In this document: positions 11,273 to 21,531 of the stretch, piece after piece | Numbering within the stretch: the first letter of the stretch is position 1 | How the letters are laid out: the number at the start of each line of letters is the position of its first letter | DNA from: Amblyomma americanum | Taxonomy: Eukaryota; Arthropoda; Arachnida; Ixodida; Ixodidae | Reading direction: 5' to 3' | Length of the DNA: 64,000 nucleotides | Assembly (NCBI RefSeq): GCF_052857255.1 | Contig: NC_135505.1 | Coordinates: forward strand, 42,913,520-42,977,519 | Program-made: the position numbers and the translations under genes | The notes under the pieces: model-generated | Databases searched by the model: none | Told to the model about the DNA's origin: nothing | What the model saw: only the letters and a program-made list of their open reading frames with translations

Positions 11273-12342
11273 CTAATCTTTGTTTATTATTACAGCGCTG
11301 CTTTCTGTGTCTCGCAACACTGTAATTGTTTTTTCTCCTACCTTCCCCTTCAGGACAGGCATTCTGCTCGTTTCGGCTTCCGCTAGCGCGTTCACTACGG
11401 CGTTCACGACTGGTACCTTCTTGCCATTCTTCAATTCTACGAAGCCATTTTCGTCTTCTTCCTCCATATGGTCATCCGAGGAGGCCCGTACGCACGATAC
11501 CTAGGGAATGGACTTGCTTGGGTTCGGACAAACCGCGGCTCTGTGCCCCCTCTGGCCGCACTTAAAAAAAGCAGTTGGTTACTCTTTGTAGCGCTGTTGT
11601 GGCCATTAGATGCGTAATGGCCTAACTTGTTGCACAGGTAGCACTCTGGAGGAGCCTTTGGGCTAAATCGGGCATCACGGCTGCCGGTTTTCTCCACGCT
11701 CTCCGAATTCGTACTCTTAATCTTGGTCACATTCGCTCCTTCTTGACCTTCAAGAAATTGGTCGGTAAGATCTAGCATTTCGGAGAGTCTTGGCTCTTCT
11801 TTCTTCCAGGTACAGCGACAAGCTCGGGTGACAGCTACTCAGTAATTGTTCCTTGTTGAGATGCTCGCGAAGTTCGCTGTATTCCTGAGCAATTTCTGAA
11901 AGTTCTATCCACCGATCAAAGTAGTGACTTAATCTTGCCGCATACTGGGATGCCGTTTCGGCATCTGTGGGCTTCCCTGTTCTGAATTTATCTCGGCATC
12001 CTTCAGTGGTGAGTCAGAATCGCTTAAGGAAGGCAGCCTTTACCTTGCTGTAGCTTGCTGCATCTTCCGGAGAAGGTCGCCCGAATACGCTTAGAGCTTC
12101 CCCGCTGAGACACGTGCTAAGAGCGGTAGCACATTCACTGTCTGACCAATTCTGAGTTCCCGCGATCCCTTCGAATCGTCTGAGAAATGCGTCGAGATCA
12201 TGCCTTTTTTCGTCAAACCTGGGAAGCAATCTGCTGGCATCTATCCGCAGTCCCTTATCTTCTTTTCTAGTGCTAAGAGCTTCCGCAGAGTTTTTCAAGG
12301 AACGTTGGGCTTCCAGCTTCATGGCAAGTAGTTGCTTTTCGC
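11273..12342 (-). pseudogene. Gag, zinc knuckle and protease remnant of the LTR element
   Basis: In minus order, 12322-12014 encodes a gag of the SCAN-like capsid type seen in arthropod Gypsy elements (LLPRFDEKRHDLDAFLRRFE, CATALSTCLSGEALSVFG). Similarity continues past an in-frame TGA near 12012 through a YFDRWIELS segment and LLSSCHPSLSLYLEE. A frameshift at about 11780 precedes a zinc knuckle near 11640 (CYLCNKLGHYASN) whose last cysteine is lost. At about 11350 follows an aspartic protease with the DTG active site changed to DTE (VLRDTESSAVII). The copy cannot encode a working Gag-protease. Confidence 0.85.
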
Positions 12343-12365
12343 GTTAGAATTCTCTCCTTATCATC

Positions 12366-12382
12366 CCTCTCTCTCTCTCTCC
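12366..12382. repeat. Short (TC)n tract
   Basis: An uninterrupted CT dinucleotide run lies in the 5' untranslated part of the nested LTR element. Further CT-rich sequence continues to about 12440. Confidence 0.7.
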
Positions 12383-12686
12383 TTTTCGGCTTCTTCTCCA
12401 GCCTTCTGTATCTCCTTTTCAACCCTCTCTCTTTCTCTCCTGGTTCACCTGTTTTCGTAGTTCAGAATAAGACATCCCCATCTGGGTGCCAACCTCAACT
12501 AGTTCCTTCAAGATCATTTCGGATACTGAACTCATCAAGGCAAAGACTACATCTACACGGTGAAGCTCAGTAACTGCTTCAGCGCGGCACCTCACGTTAT
12601 CGCTCTGCTGCTAAGCACTCGTTTACGACCTCTTTGTAAACTCCTTCCGACTCTTTCTCCGTTCTCTAGCTCACAGCGCTCCAAAC

Positions 12687-12704
12687 ATCCTGTCGTGGAC
12701 GCCA
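12687..12704 (-). promoter_or_regulatory. Primer-binding site of the LTR element
   Basis: Five bases inside the 5' LTR, the minus strand reads TGGCGTCCACGACAGGAT. This is complementary to a tRNA 3' end finishing CGCCA, as in serine-type tRNAs. The position is right for minus-strand priming. The tRNA identity is an inference from the terminal bases only. Confidence 0.65.
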
Positions 12705-12709
12705 GAATA

Positions 12710-13747
12710 TGTCACCACTTCGTGCACTTTTTCGTGCGCTCCCAGACACCCTTAGAACGTGTGGGGGTAGCGGTCTCGGTCAAAGAGAAGATACCCTCGA
12801 GGCAGCGTGGCAAGCTTAGCCGGAGACCAGCTACCAAGTGACAAGGGGGTTGGTCTTTTGGTGCCCGGCTTTCGTCGGTCGCAAGCCAGAAAATGGGTCG
12901 GAGCCAAGGGGTTCACAAAAAAAAACAATGTTTATACAGCGAAGAGACAATACAAAGGATTTCACTATCACTCGTACGAGCACATACAAAGTGATTTACA
13001 AATACAATGCAACTAATGCAAAGTAACAACCGAGAGAGATTACAATACAACAAAATCTTTTGCACCTAAAGTGCACTAAGACAGAGACACAAACAAAACA
13101 CGATTTGTTCACCGGGCACTGCGACTCTCCGGCGACCTGAGGAGCTCGACGGGGCCGTCCTGCAGACTGGCGCACGTTGCCTCGCTGGTCCTGGCTTGGC
13201 ATGTGGTGTTCTCCCGGGAGTTAAGCGGGCGCGCTTCTCGGAAGCATAAACGGCTGCTCGGGCTCCGAGACACTGGCTGAAGCCCCGAATTTATAGGCTC
13301 AGCCTGCGTCTTTTTGTTCTTCGCGCCAAGGTAGGCGCGCACATACACGCAGCTTTAACTGCACAAACGCTTTCTTCTCGCGCCGGGCGCACAACCCCAT
13401 TAGTCCAGAGCGGAAATCATCCTCCAGAAAAAAGTAGGTCATTCTCGTCCCGCTGAGTAATCGGCGCAGGAGCGAAGGGGAGAGGGTATCACCTTAGCGC
13501 AGACAAGGTTACCCCCTTTCCGTCGACAACGAGTAGAAACTACTCAGACATTCTAGAAAAATCGAGGCTGCGCGCGGCCACGCCTCTCTCTGTGCCGCGC
13601 AGGTGAGCTGAGTTGCAGCAGTACGCGCAAAGCAACACACTCTCCGGAGGTCCTTCCCCGCTGTTTCTGTTTTATTTTACCACGCAGGGGCGCTATTGCT
13701 TAGGCGCAGTGCCGGATTTTTTCGAAAATGCGCCGAATTTTGTGACA
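12710..13747 (-). repeat. 5' LTR of the nested element
   Basis: This is the partner of 9135-10173, 1038 bp long. On the plus strand it runs from TGTCACCACTTC to TTTTGTGACA. A minus-strand TATAAAT box at 13289-13295 occupies the same place as the box in the other LTR. The visible divergence between the two LTRs shows an old insertion. Confidence 0.9.
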
Positions 13748-14570
13748 AGCTTGCGCCTTTTCTGAAGTCAACGCCTGGAAATAAGTGCATCATAGCGACA
13801 GACTAACTGACCTGCTACGCAGAGGCAAAAGCCCTACAGAACGGAACAGCAGCAGAAGTGGCCAAATTTTTTCTGGAGTGCATTCCTGTGCAACACGCCG
13901 CCCTCGATGTGCTGTTCACGAGCAGCGGAACAGCATTCACGACGGAGCTGAAGCAAGCCATCCTGCCATACAGCAAAACAAGTCACCGGAGGACAACTGC
14001 ATATCACCCGTAGAACAACGGACTAAAAACGCGCCAGAACAAATCTTTTGCTGTCATGTTCGTTATGTGTGTCGACACCAAACACAGGCCCTGGGGCTTC
14101 ATCTTTCATTACATCCTCTTCACCTACAACACAGCAGTGCAGGTGCCCACACAGATGACGCCTTTTAGGCTCGTACAGGGCAGCGACCACGCTAGAAGGC
14201 ATGCTGCCTATCGTTACCGAGGAAGATAACGTCGAGGTCGCCGCCTACCTTAGGCGCGCAGAAGAAGCCCGAAGACGTGCGTGATTGTGAACAAAAAGAG
14301 CAGCACTGGGCCGACGCCAGACGCTGCTACCTACGAAAGGCGCAAAGCGGAATACAAGCCATGAGGCAGGGTCTGGCTTTGAACAACCGTTTGCCTCTGG
14401 GGACTGAGTGAAACTTCTGCGCCGCTACTTCGGATAGTAAAAGGTTCTTCGTAGGCAAGGTGAACAAAAGTATGAAGTCGTGTCAGAGGAAGCGACTGCA
14501 TCCCAGTGACGCTGCGAATGGCCAGAAGTTGTCCATTACGTTCGTCTAAAGCTTTATTATGCGCGATGAA
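13748..14570 (+). pseudogene. Gypsy element pol, 3' piece: integrase core and C-terminus
   Basis: This is the continuation of the pol piece ending at 9134. Frames show the integrase core: GNKCIIATD, YAEAKALQNGTAAEVAKFF, a tract matching the TSHRRTTAYHP motif, FTYNTAVQVPTQMTPFRLV, then EVAAYLRRAEEAR. After a frameshift come a degenerate LLRRYFG segment and EVVHYVRLKLYYAR near 14500-14566, the usual end of tick Gypsy pol. The second catalytic aspartate region is degraded (VLFTSSGTAF). Stops and frameshifts are numerous. The start lies at the right LTR edge, and the coding frame is continuous with 9134 when the LTR element is skipped. Confidence 0.9.
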
Positions 14571-14975
14571 ATAAGCTGTTTTTGCACTGTCCGTTTTCTT
14601 TCTGGACACCATATTTGTTTTAAAGCGTCTGGTGGATGCTTCTCTCAAAGGGGATCTAAGGCGCAAATCTTTCTACTTCATATTTATTCTTTGAAGCCGC
14701 CGGCACGTGGTTTTATCACTTCATTTGTGATGCAAGACGCCGTCAGATTTAACTCGATTGATTGCATCCAGATAGACATTATTTTCGGGTATCCCTGACT
14801 ACTTCAACCTTTTACGCCGTATCTCGATTGTATATTGAGCACGGCCAAGAAAGGTGGACATTTTGTTCGATAACCACCGAGAATTATTGTTGCTCTCACC
14901 ACCGCTGAGTCATTCAGTCTATTCCGGACGCAGGTCACCCCAATAAACAGTTTTCGTTTAGAATTACTTCAACCA
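14571..14975. other. Sequence after the Gypsy pol, unassigned
   Basis: The first 80 bases (TTTCTGGACACC…, CTTCTCTCAAAGGGG) resemble the untranslated tail and polypurine tract of the Gypsy element. The rest could be a decayed 3' LTR, but there is no second copy for comparison. Confidence 0.4.
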
Positions 14976-15150
14976 GTTGCCGCCCCGGTCGCTCAGTGCT
15001 TATGGCAGTCGGCAGCTGACACGAAAGACGTGGGTTCGATCCCGGCCACGGCAGTCCAATTTCGATGGAGATGAAGTTCTAGAGGCGCGTATAAAGTGCA
15101 GTGGGAGAGCACGCTAAACAACCCCAGGTAGTCAAAATTTCCAGACACCA
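14976..15150 (+). mobile_element. tRNA-type SINE head and body
   Basis: The tRNA-like head has an A-box-like GTCGCTCAGTGCTTATGGC and a good B box, GGTTCGATCCC, near 15034. The SINE body follows (CAATTTCGATGGAGATGAAGTTCTAGAGGC, then AACCCCAGGTAGTCAAAATTTCC). The 3' module is missing. An RNA polymerase III promoter is therefore recognisable, but this is not a functional tRNA gene. Confidence 0.8.
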
Positions 15151-15189
15151 TTGTTTTGGTGAAAACCTTTTTGTTGCTAAAAAAGAGGC

Positions 15190-16420
15190 CTTAGGAGTCA
15201 GAAGGCGCTGCTACATGATCGGTATCTTCTGTTCAGGACATCGCATGACGAGGCCCCGTCTCGCGCCCGCTATACCTGAGCCCTTTGCGACTCCAGTGCG
15301 GACCTGTTGAGGGGGGGCACTCTCCCAATACTCTAGGTTAGGACTAGGGGAATGGGGAAGGTGGGGATTCTGAGTACATGCCCACATCATGTGAAAAAAT
15401 ATCGCAGATCTGTCCAGAGCACGGACCACACCCATCTATGTTAGGATCAAAGTCTTTCACTACGGCAGGACAGAGAAGAGTTCCTCTCTGCAGACGCCGC
15501 TGAGTCCGCTCCTCAGCCTTACTGAGCCCCTTGGAAGGGGCCGGAAGAAGCAGTGGTTTGGAAGGGGGTGGCAAGAGGCGGTGGCTGTCGCATTAATAAT
15601 TTAAGTTTCGCGGAATCGCAAAAGAGGTTGATGGTCTTCTGAGACGGGGGAGCTACGATGAGGAGCCTGGTTTGTGTAAGCGCTTGGGCGGCCAACTCAA
15701 CGACCTCTTTGCATCGTAGTCCCTGATGGCCAAAAGCCTACATTATGTTTCTCTGAGCTGGATCGCCAGCAGCCCGTTTTATAATTTAGGAGGCAAGAGG
15801 CGATATTTAGCCTGGTAGATAGTGTTCACAAGCCCGGTGAGAGTCTGAGATAACTTATCTTCTGCCCGCGGCCGCGAGAGCTACAGTCGCTTCCTCCGCT
15901 CGCGTTGAATTTGGAGCCCGAAAGAATAGCCCATCGATATTTCTTTCCGGTGGACTGCGGCAGCCGTGTAGAATCCCGTGGTCGGCGGCACAATGATTTA
16001 CACTTAGTAGATGCGCTCTTTAGATCCATAGTACCTCTGAAGCGTCCCAGCCTGCGCTTGTCGTCTGCCTTCGTCGGTGAGTGTCGCGTAGATTGGTTCA
16101 CGAGGTGGGTTTCCCGCAATCCCTGATAGGAGTTTAGCGCCCGCAACGCTATCAGTTTGGCGATGGAGTTAGCCAAAGGGAGGTCCAATGCTCGCTTTGT
16201 CGCCTTATGCGCTAATCTTCCTGTTTGGTGGTGCGAAGGTACGCCAGCGCGTAGAGTATCCGATTGGTCACGAAGGCTAGGGCGAGCCGCAGCGCGTCCC
16301 TGCTCGCAGACCACCCCGTTTGTTGGAAACGTGTTTATCATGCGCTGTACCTGTTCGCCTATGCGCTTAAATTTTTATATAGTAGAGTCCGCGCTAAGCC
16401 TGTCATTGTTGAATAGACCT
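15190..16420 (-). pseudogene. I-type LINE, 3' part, minus
   Basis: Minus-strand frames show the region after the reverse transcriptase of tick I-type LINEs: ALRLALAFVTNRILYALAYL, then KATKRALDLPL, LIALRALNSYQGLRETHLVNQ, and KKYRWAILSGSKFNA. Further downstream comes the terminal segment (FFHMMWACTQNPHLPHS, NLEYWES) that resembles the His-Cys end of the ORF2 product. Many frameshifts and stops separate these pieces. Its 5' end abuts, head to head, another LINE that runs in the plus direction. Confidence 0.75.
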
Positions 16421-16429
16421 AAGATCCTG

Positions 16430-18600
16430 AGCACTGCCACTGTTTCAAACCACTTCTCCCCGCTAACCTCCGTCCCATCTCTCTTACGTCGTGTGTGGGC
16501 AAGCTCATGGAGCGCGTTCTCCAGACCCGGCTCAGCCGGTATGTGGAGAACAACAACCTTATGAATTCGTGCATGTTTGGTTTCCGCCTGGGCTTGTCCA
16601 CTCCGGACGTCTTTCTACAGCTCAAGCACCACATCCTTGACTCCCCCGCGGGCGACACCAAGGCTATTCTCGGCGTCGACCTAACAAAAGCTTTCGATAA
16701 CGTTAGCCACGCAGCCATCCTAGAGGGCCTCCACGCCCCAGGTGTAGGCCCACGGATGTACATTTACGTCCGTCATTTCCTGTCCGAATGAACAGCCACA
16801 CTCACCATGGGCGACCACCGGCTGTATGGTGTCTCACTGGGAGCAAGGGGAACCCTTCAGGGCGCCGTACTGTCTCCTATCCTCTTTAATATAGCCCTTC
16901 AAAAACTCCCCCACCAACTCGCCCAAATACACGACATACATTTCAGACTCTATGCTGACGACATCACTGTCTGGGCTAATCGAGGCAGTGATGCTGACAT
17001 GGAACACAAACTAAGGTCGGCCCTCAACATCATCAACTCATACGCTAGCACGCGCGGCCTAGCCTGCTCCCCTTCTAAATCAGAACTCTTCTACCGCCCC
17101 AGGCCTCACGACCCCGCCAACCCTCCATCTCACTCACTCTAGGAAACCATCCCATTCCCCTGGTCTCCAAGATTCGCATCCTGGGCCTCGTCCTTCACTC
17201 CCACGGCGCGCATGGCAACGCCATCCAAACTCTCCAGACACAAGCCTAGCAAGTCACCCGTCTCATTCGGCGCGTGGCGAACCGGCGCGTGGGTCTGCGA
17301 GAGCGGAACGCTCTCCACCTCACCCAAGCTTACATCACGAGCCGCACGGCGTACTCATTCCCCTACCTCACCCTAAAGCAGAAGGAGTGGGACCGCATCA
17401 ACGCGCTCCTCAGGAGCTGCACGAAGGTTGCCCTCCGCCTACCCCCAAGCACCTCTACTACCCGGCTGCTCAACCTCGGTACCCACAACACGTTTGAGGA
17501 GCTGGCAGAAGCCACCCTAACAGCACAGTTGACACGCCTGTCGAGTACCGCCGCAGGCCGCACTCTACTCTGTCAGCTAGGCATCACCCCGATCACCCAT
17601 CTTACCGAGGGGGTTCCCATACCTCCAGACCTACGCTCTCATCTCGTCATCCTTCCAATACCTAAGAACATGCACCCCGAGCACGACGGAGAACGCAGGA
17701 CAGCCCGCGGCAAAGCCCTGCACAAGCTCTACGGCAACAGTCCCGAGGTAGCCTACGTGGACGCGGCAGCGTACTCGTCGGGCTCCCGCATGGTTCTCGC
17801 TGTCGCTAACTCTCAGGTCCGACTAATCGCATCAGGATCCGTCACCACAGACTCATGGGAAATTGCCGAGGAAGCGGCCATTGCACTCGCTCTTGCCTCC
17901 ACCTCTGCCACCAAAATTATCTCCGACTCAAAATCCGCCCTATCCAATTTAGCCAAAGGCCTGATATCCCACACCGCGGCTCGGCTTCTACGTTTCTGGC
18001 ACCCCACCCACCCCGTAACCCTTATCTGGACCGCCGCACACACAGGCCTCCCGGGTAACGAGGAGGTCCACTCCATCGCCCGAGGTCTCACTTTCCGGGC
18101 CGGAGTTGGACCTCCTCCGCCATCCCGAGAGCGTCTGCTTACGTTCAAAGATATTCTTGCCTTTTACCGAGATACCCGGAGCGTTTAGGCAATGCCGGCT
18201 CCCTCCCTAACCTTAATCGAGACCTCCCACTGGCGCCGACTCCAGACCCGAACTGCTCCCTACCCTATTCTCCTTCATGCCCTCTACCCCGATCAATGCC
18301 TTTCTTTTTGTAAGCTCTGCGGGAAACCGGGAGACTTCCTTCATGTCCTCCTCACATTTGCTGCCTTCCCACACCTTCCATCCCCCACCACCGCGGAGTC
18401 ATACTCGGAGACTCTCCTGGCCAGCTCCGCTGCTGCTGACCAGCGCCGGATAATTACCGACGCCCTGTCTGAAGCGGATAGCCCTCCAAGGGCGGTTCTT
18501 TGCCCTGTAAAGGCAGCCCCCTAAGGGTTGCCTCGTGCCATGTTAGGGGGTTTGGCCCCCTCGGTATTGGGCAATAAATGTTTCCACCACCACCACCTGC
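16430..18600 (+). pseudogene. I-type LINE: RT, RNase H, C-terminal finger; 5'-truncated
   Basis: The order is: reverse transcriptase from about 16462 (NLRPISLTSCVGKLMERVL), the catalytic LGVDLTKAFDNV block, an in-frame TGA at 16789, RGTLQGAVLSPILFN, and YADD at 16951-16962. A frameshift lies near 17125 and a TAG at 17247. A 304-codon frame (17274-18188) then carries RNase H with acidic residues in YVDAAAY, EIAEEAAIALAL and IISDSKSAL, and the LPGNEEVHSIARGL end. The last frame, 18192-18524, has an imperfect finger (FCKLCGKPGDFLH…). AATAAA lies at 18573-18578, followed by a (CCA)n tail. Only about four lesions break the whole piece, so it is among the younger LINEs here. Confidence 0.9.
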
Positions 18601-18824
18601 CATTTTTCTGATGCGACCACCCGACAGTGAGATGTGTAGAGACGTGGTGTCCTGTTGACTTGCCCTGACATGAAGAAGCTCCGAATATGCGGGAGTATAT
18701 TGGAGACCACATTCGGCAGTATACGCATAGACATTGAAGTCGGCCTGCTGAAGGCAGTTCTCTATCTGCCCAAGGCTCCCCTCGGTGGTTCAGTTTGTAA
18801 TATTGTCTGAAAAAAAAGAAAACG

Positions 18825-19085
18825 AAAAATGGTTGGAGTATAAGAAATGACGTAATAACTGTCCCACATATCTCGGTGGACACCTGAATTATGCCGTAAG
18901 GCAAAGGACAAAGGAAGGATTGCCAGTAGAAAGGAAGAAAGAGGTAGAGTAGCAGAGGTCTCCGGTAGTTACTTCTACCACCTGGGGATCGAACAAATGT
19001 GGGCGGAGTTAAAAAACTAAGAGAAACAGGAACTGTAGCGGGTGCCTGCGTATTGTACTTGACGTGCACTGAAATGGCAGTGACT
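18825..19085 (-). mobile_element. tRNA-type SINE, module B, minus, degraded
   Basis: The inverted order is: A-rich tail (GAAAACGAAAAATGG), CATATCTCGGTGGACACCTGAATTATGCCG, the purine-rich tract, then CACCTGGGGATCGAAC. A displaced GACGTGCACTGAAATGGCAGTGAC appears at about 19060. It lies just downstream of the plus-strand LINE. Confidence 0.65.
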
Positions 19086-19289
19086 ACGAATAGACCAAAA
19101 CATGAACAGAGGAAGGTCAGCCAATATGCTTCACAGCTGCCGCCCTAAAAAATTAATATCGCTTTTTTAGGAAACTAAAGCACACAGTAAATCTGTCTCA
19201 TCTAGGTAGCGCCCTGATAATTTCCATAAGCGGAAAAGAATTAAAAGATTTGTCACGATTTAACGCTGTTTCTAAAAGCTTATTAGATG

Positions 19290-20348
19290 CAGTAGAAATT
19301 TCGAGCCCCTGTGAAGCGTTGTCAGGCTACAAAGAACTCTGTTGAAGTCAATGGAAAAAGCATGCCTTTAAAACCAAGTCGGGAAGGTAGGAAGCGTCGA
19401 CGGCATGATGCAAAAACTCATGCAGTTAGCTCGAAAACCACTCCTGCGAAGCCAAGTGCGTGGCCTACCAGGGAAACCATCCAACGGGCGACAGGCCCTG
19501 CAAGTAACGCCTAAAGACAGTCACAGCCCTCAGCCACAGAAAAAACGCCGGCCAAAAGCACGACAAATAACAACAAAATCCGTCAAGGCAGCCCGTCAGA
19601 AAGAAAGATCATCAGTCAACGCGATAGAGTACCGCTAGTTTGCGACGCAGGAAGTGGAGCGGCAGCTTCGAGGGACGCCCGGACCACAGTCCAGATAGAG
19701 ATCCAAGACCGGATCTAGGGGAAGATCTAACTTGAAAGGGCCGTGAAGGACAGCCTCCATCCGTCCTCAACAGATGATGCTCCAAGAAAAAGCCAAATCA
19801 AAAGGGGCCACCATCCTCCCGTTCATCGACGCTAAGCCGCCTAAAGCCAAGCAACAAAAGGGTAAGCTGGATTGAGGCTCTTTATCCCGCTGCTGTATAC
19901 TTTTATAGCCCCATGTCATATTTGCGCAAGGATTGAGGCGGAAAATAGGCAACAAAAGAACAAGCAATCCGAAGAGAAATGTTTTAACACGGTTGAACAA
20001 AAACTACAACTGCTCTTGCAAGTGAGCCAGAAAGAGACTGCTCCTGCACACTCAAAAACGGTAGTGCCATTTAAGCCGAAATTGGCACGAGACAACACGT
20101 CAACACCCCCACCTCACCTCCCGCCAAAGCAGGTCAGTGTAATTGAAACTCAAAAGCAGGAACCAGCAACATCAACAGCCGCACTTCAAACTCTAGAAAT
20201 CACACAAAACATTAATAGTCATGTTAAGCACATTATTAAACAAATGCAAAATGCAATCACACAACAAACTCAAAAACTAAATGCCCAACAGACAGCCACG
20301 CAAGCTCAGTCTACGGCAGTCCAAGAAGAATTCAGCTCTAAATTCTAA
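19290..20348 (+). pseudogene. I-type LINE ORF1 (gag-like)
   Basis: The frames are lysine-, glutamine- and proline-rich. From 19311 comes a basic stretch (GRKRRRHDAKTHAVSS) ended by a stop at 19512. From 19872 a 158-codon frame ends with a glutamine-rich, probably helical tail (HIIKQMQNAITQQTQKLNAQ). I assign it to ORF1 from its position directly before the ORF2 endonuclease at about 20510, not from a conserved motif. No CCHC knuckles were found, so they are lost or degraded. The 5' edge is approximate. Confidence 0.55.
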
Positions 20349-20489
20349 ATAATAACCCAGGGGGTGCGAAAGCTCGGGGGGTCGCTGATACCCCACGTCT
20401 AAAATCTCAACGAAAATAAGCTGGGGAGACAGATCTCAGCGACTTCAAATCATTGACAAGCAAAGCTCATGGCTTCCACCCGTAATTGG

Positions 20490-20921
20490 CAGCCAGAAAC
20501 CAGACCATCTAAAAGTCTGGCAGTGGAACTGTCGCTCTCTAGAAAGAAAAAGCAGCTTCCTGCAGATGTTTATTCAGATTCAATCAATGCCACCCCCCCC
20601 TCCCCCGGACGTCATTTACCGCCAAGAAAAGGGAAACGCACCGTACGCCAAGAGATACCTCACCTACACCCATAAGGCGGCACCTACAGTAGCTGCACCA
20701 TTGGCACCCACTCTTAAGTTATATCGCACGATCTCCACTTCCGTGAAACAGACCAAGCCCTCATTGAGACTGTCTCTTGAAAAAGACGGAAGCAGACCGT
20801 GTTCTTTCTAAACCTCTACAGTCCTCCAAGCAACACGCAAGATTTCAACCCAATTTTACTCGAATGCACAAGCATAGCAGGAAAGAGCTCCTCATTGCTA
20901 TGGGGGACTTCAATGCTGTAC
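20490..20921 (+). pseudogene. I-type LINE ORF2 endonuclease, 5' piece
   Basis: This is the apurinic-endonuclease-like domain of the LINE. It has VWQWNCRSL near 20518, PDVIYRQE (catalytic glutamate region), YLTYTHKAAPT, LNLYSPPSN after a frameshift, and GDFNA at 20903-20917, the aspartate/asparagine catalytic motif. The domain is cut one base into the codon after GDFNAV by the P-type transposon. The remainder resumes at 24501 in the same frame (HMA-stop-GCHKDTTKGANLLEA), matching the usual order of this endonuclease. Confidence 0.9.
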
Positions 20922-21024
20922 CAAGGCCGGTCTCGAGGGAGCGCGCGCTCTCTCTTACAGCCTCAGCAAGAGGGGAAGTTGCGGCCTACCGCCGCATCTC
21001 TCCGGGGGCGCTGCGAGCCAACCC
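20922..21024. repeat. Left terminal and subterminal inverted repeat
   Basis: The terminal part, 20922 to about 20975, matches the right end in inverted order with several mismatches. The subterminal part at 21004-21024 (GGGGGCGCTGCGAGCC…) matches 24368-24388 in 20 of 21 bases. The subterminal part lies 82 bp from the left end and 105 bp from the right end, so the two ends are not exactly symmetrical. Confidence 0.85.
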
Positions 21025-21268
21025 TCTCCGCTCGAAGAGAGCCGCTGAAATGTTCGCTGGAGGCAGCCTCGGCGCGCGCTGGTTCTGACGCCTTGCACAT
21101 GTTACTGAAAGGCTGCTCTCAAAACATTGGATTGGAAGTTGGAACAGATGGATCTCAAAACATTGAAGTTGGCATGCAATGATGGCCCATAGCTGGGCTG
21201 GATTATTTGGGACTGACTCGAGTAAAAGTGAAGCAAGGCATTTCAGTAAAAACCAGGATTAGAAAACA

Positions 21269-21274
21269 TTTATT
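21269..21274 (-). promoter_or_regulatory. Polyadenylation signal of the transposase
   Basis: AATAAA on the minus strand lies about 260 bases beyond the transposase stop codon at 21532, inside the transposon. Distance and orientation fit the end of the transposase transcript. Confidence 0.5.
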
Positions 21275-21531
21275 TTCATCTCAAAGGCCGGTACAGTCTC
21301 TGTCGGTACTTCAAAATGTATTCTGACAATAATATAGCATTTGCCGCTCCATTGCGTTCAAACGCATCTGTTCAATCTGTTCGCACTGCACGAAACACAA
21401 TACATCAGACAGATCATTTGCTCTTTGAAGCAACGTTTCACATACTTAAAAGAACTTACACCAATAACAAGAACTGCTTGTAATGAATTATACAACATTG
21501 TCGTGCGACTGACAGTTCCGACTGATTCCGT

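Larger units (their letters stand above)
9135..13747 (-). mobile_element. LTR retrotransposon, gag/protease only, minus, nested in Gypsy
   Basis: Two direct repeats of about 1.04 kb bound a 2536-bp interior. Read on the minus strand, the order is LTR (13747-12710), primer-binding site, gag, protease remnant, basic region, polypurine tract, LTR (10173-9135). No reverse transcriptase, RNase H or integrase is detectable in the interior, so the copy is non-autonomous or internally deleted. It lies in opposite orientation within a plus-strand Gypsy pol. ACAAG precedes the left edge (9130-9134) and ACAAG also spans the right edge (13745-13749), overlapping the LTR end GTGACA. This is consistent with a 5-bp target duplication that has lost one ACA. 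Confidence 0.9.

Noticed and set aside
10826..11565. Plus-strand frames with hydrophobic, serine/phenylalanine-rich translations
   Set aside because: They are antisense shadows of the gag/protease region of the minus-strand LTR element.
17813..18148. Minus frame of 111 codons
   Set aside because: It is an antisense shadow of the RNase H domain of the plus-strand LINE.
15190..18600. Twin-priming inversion of one LINE
   Set aside because: Both arms carry 3'-terminal LINE sequence, so a single element cannot explain them.
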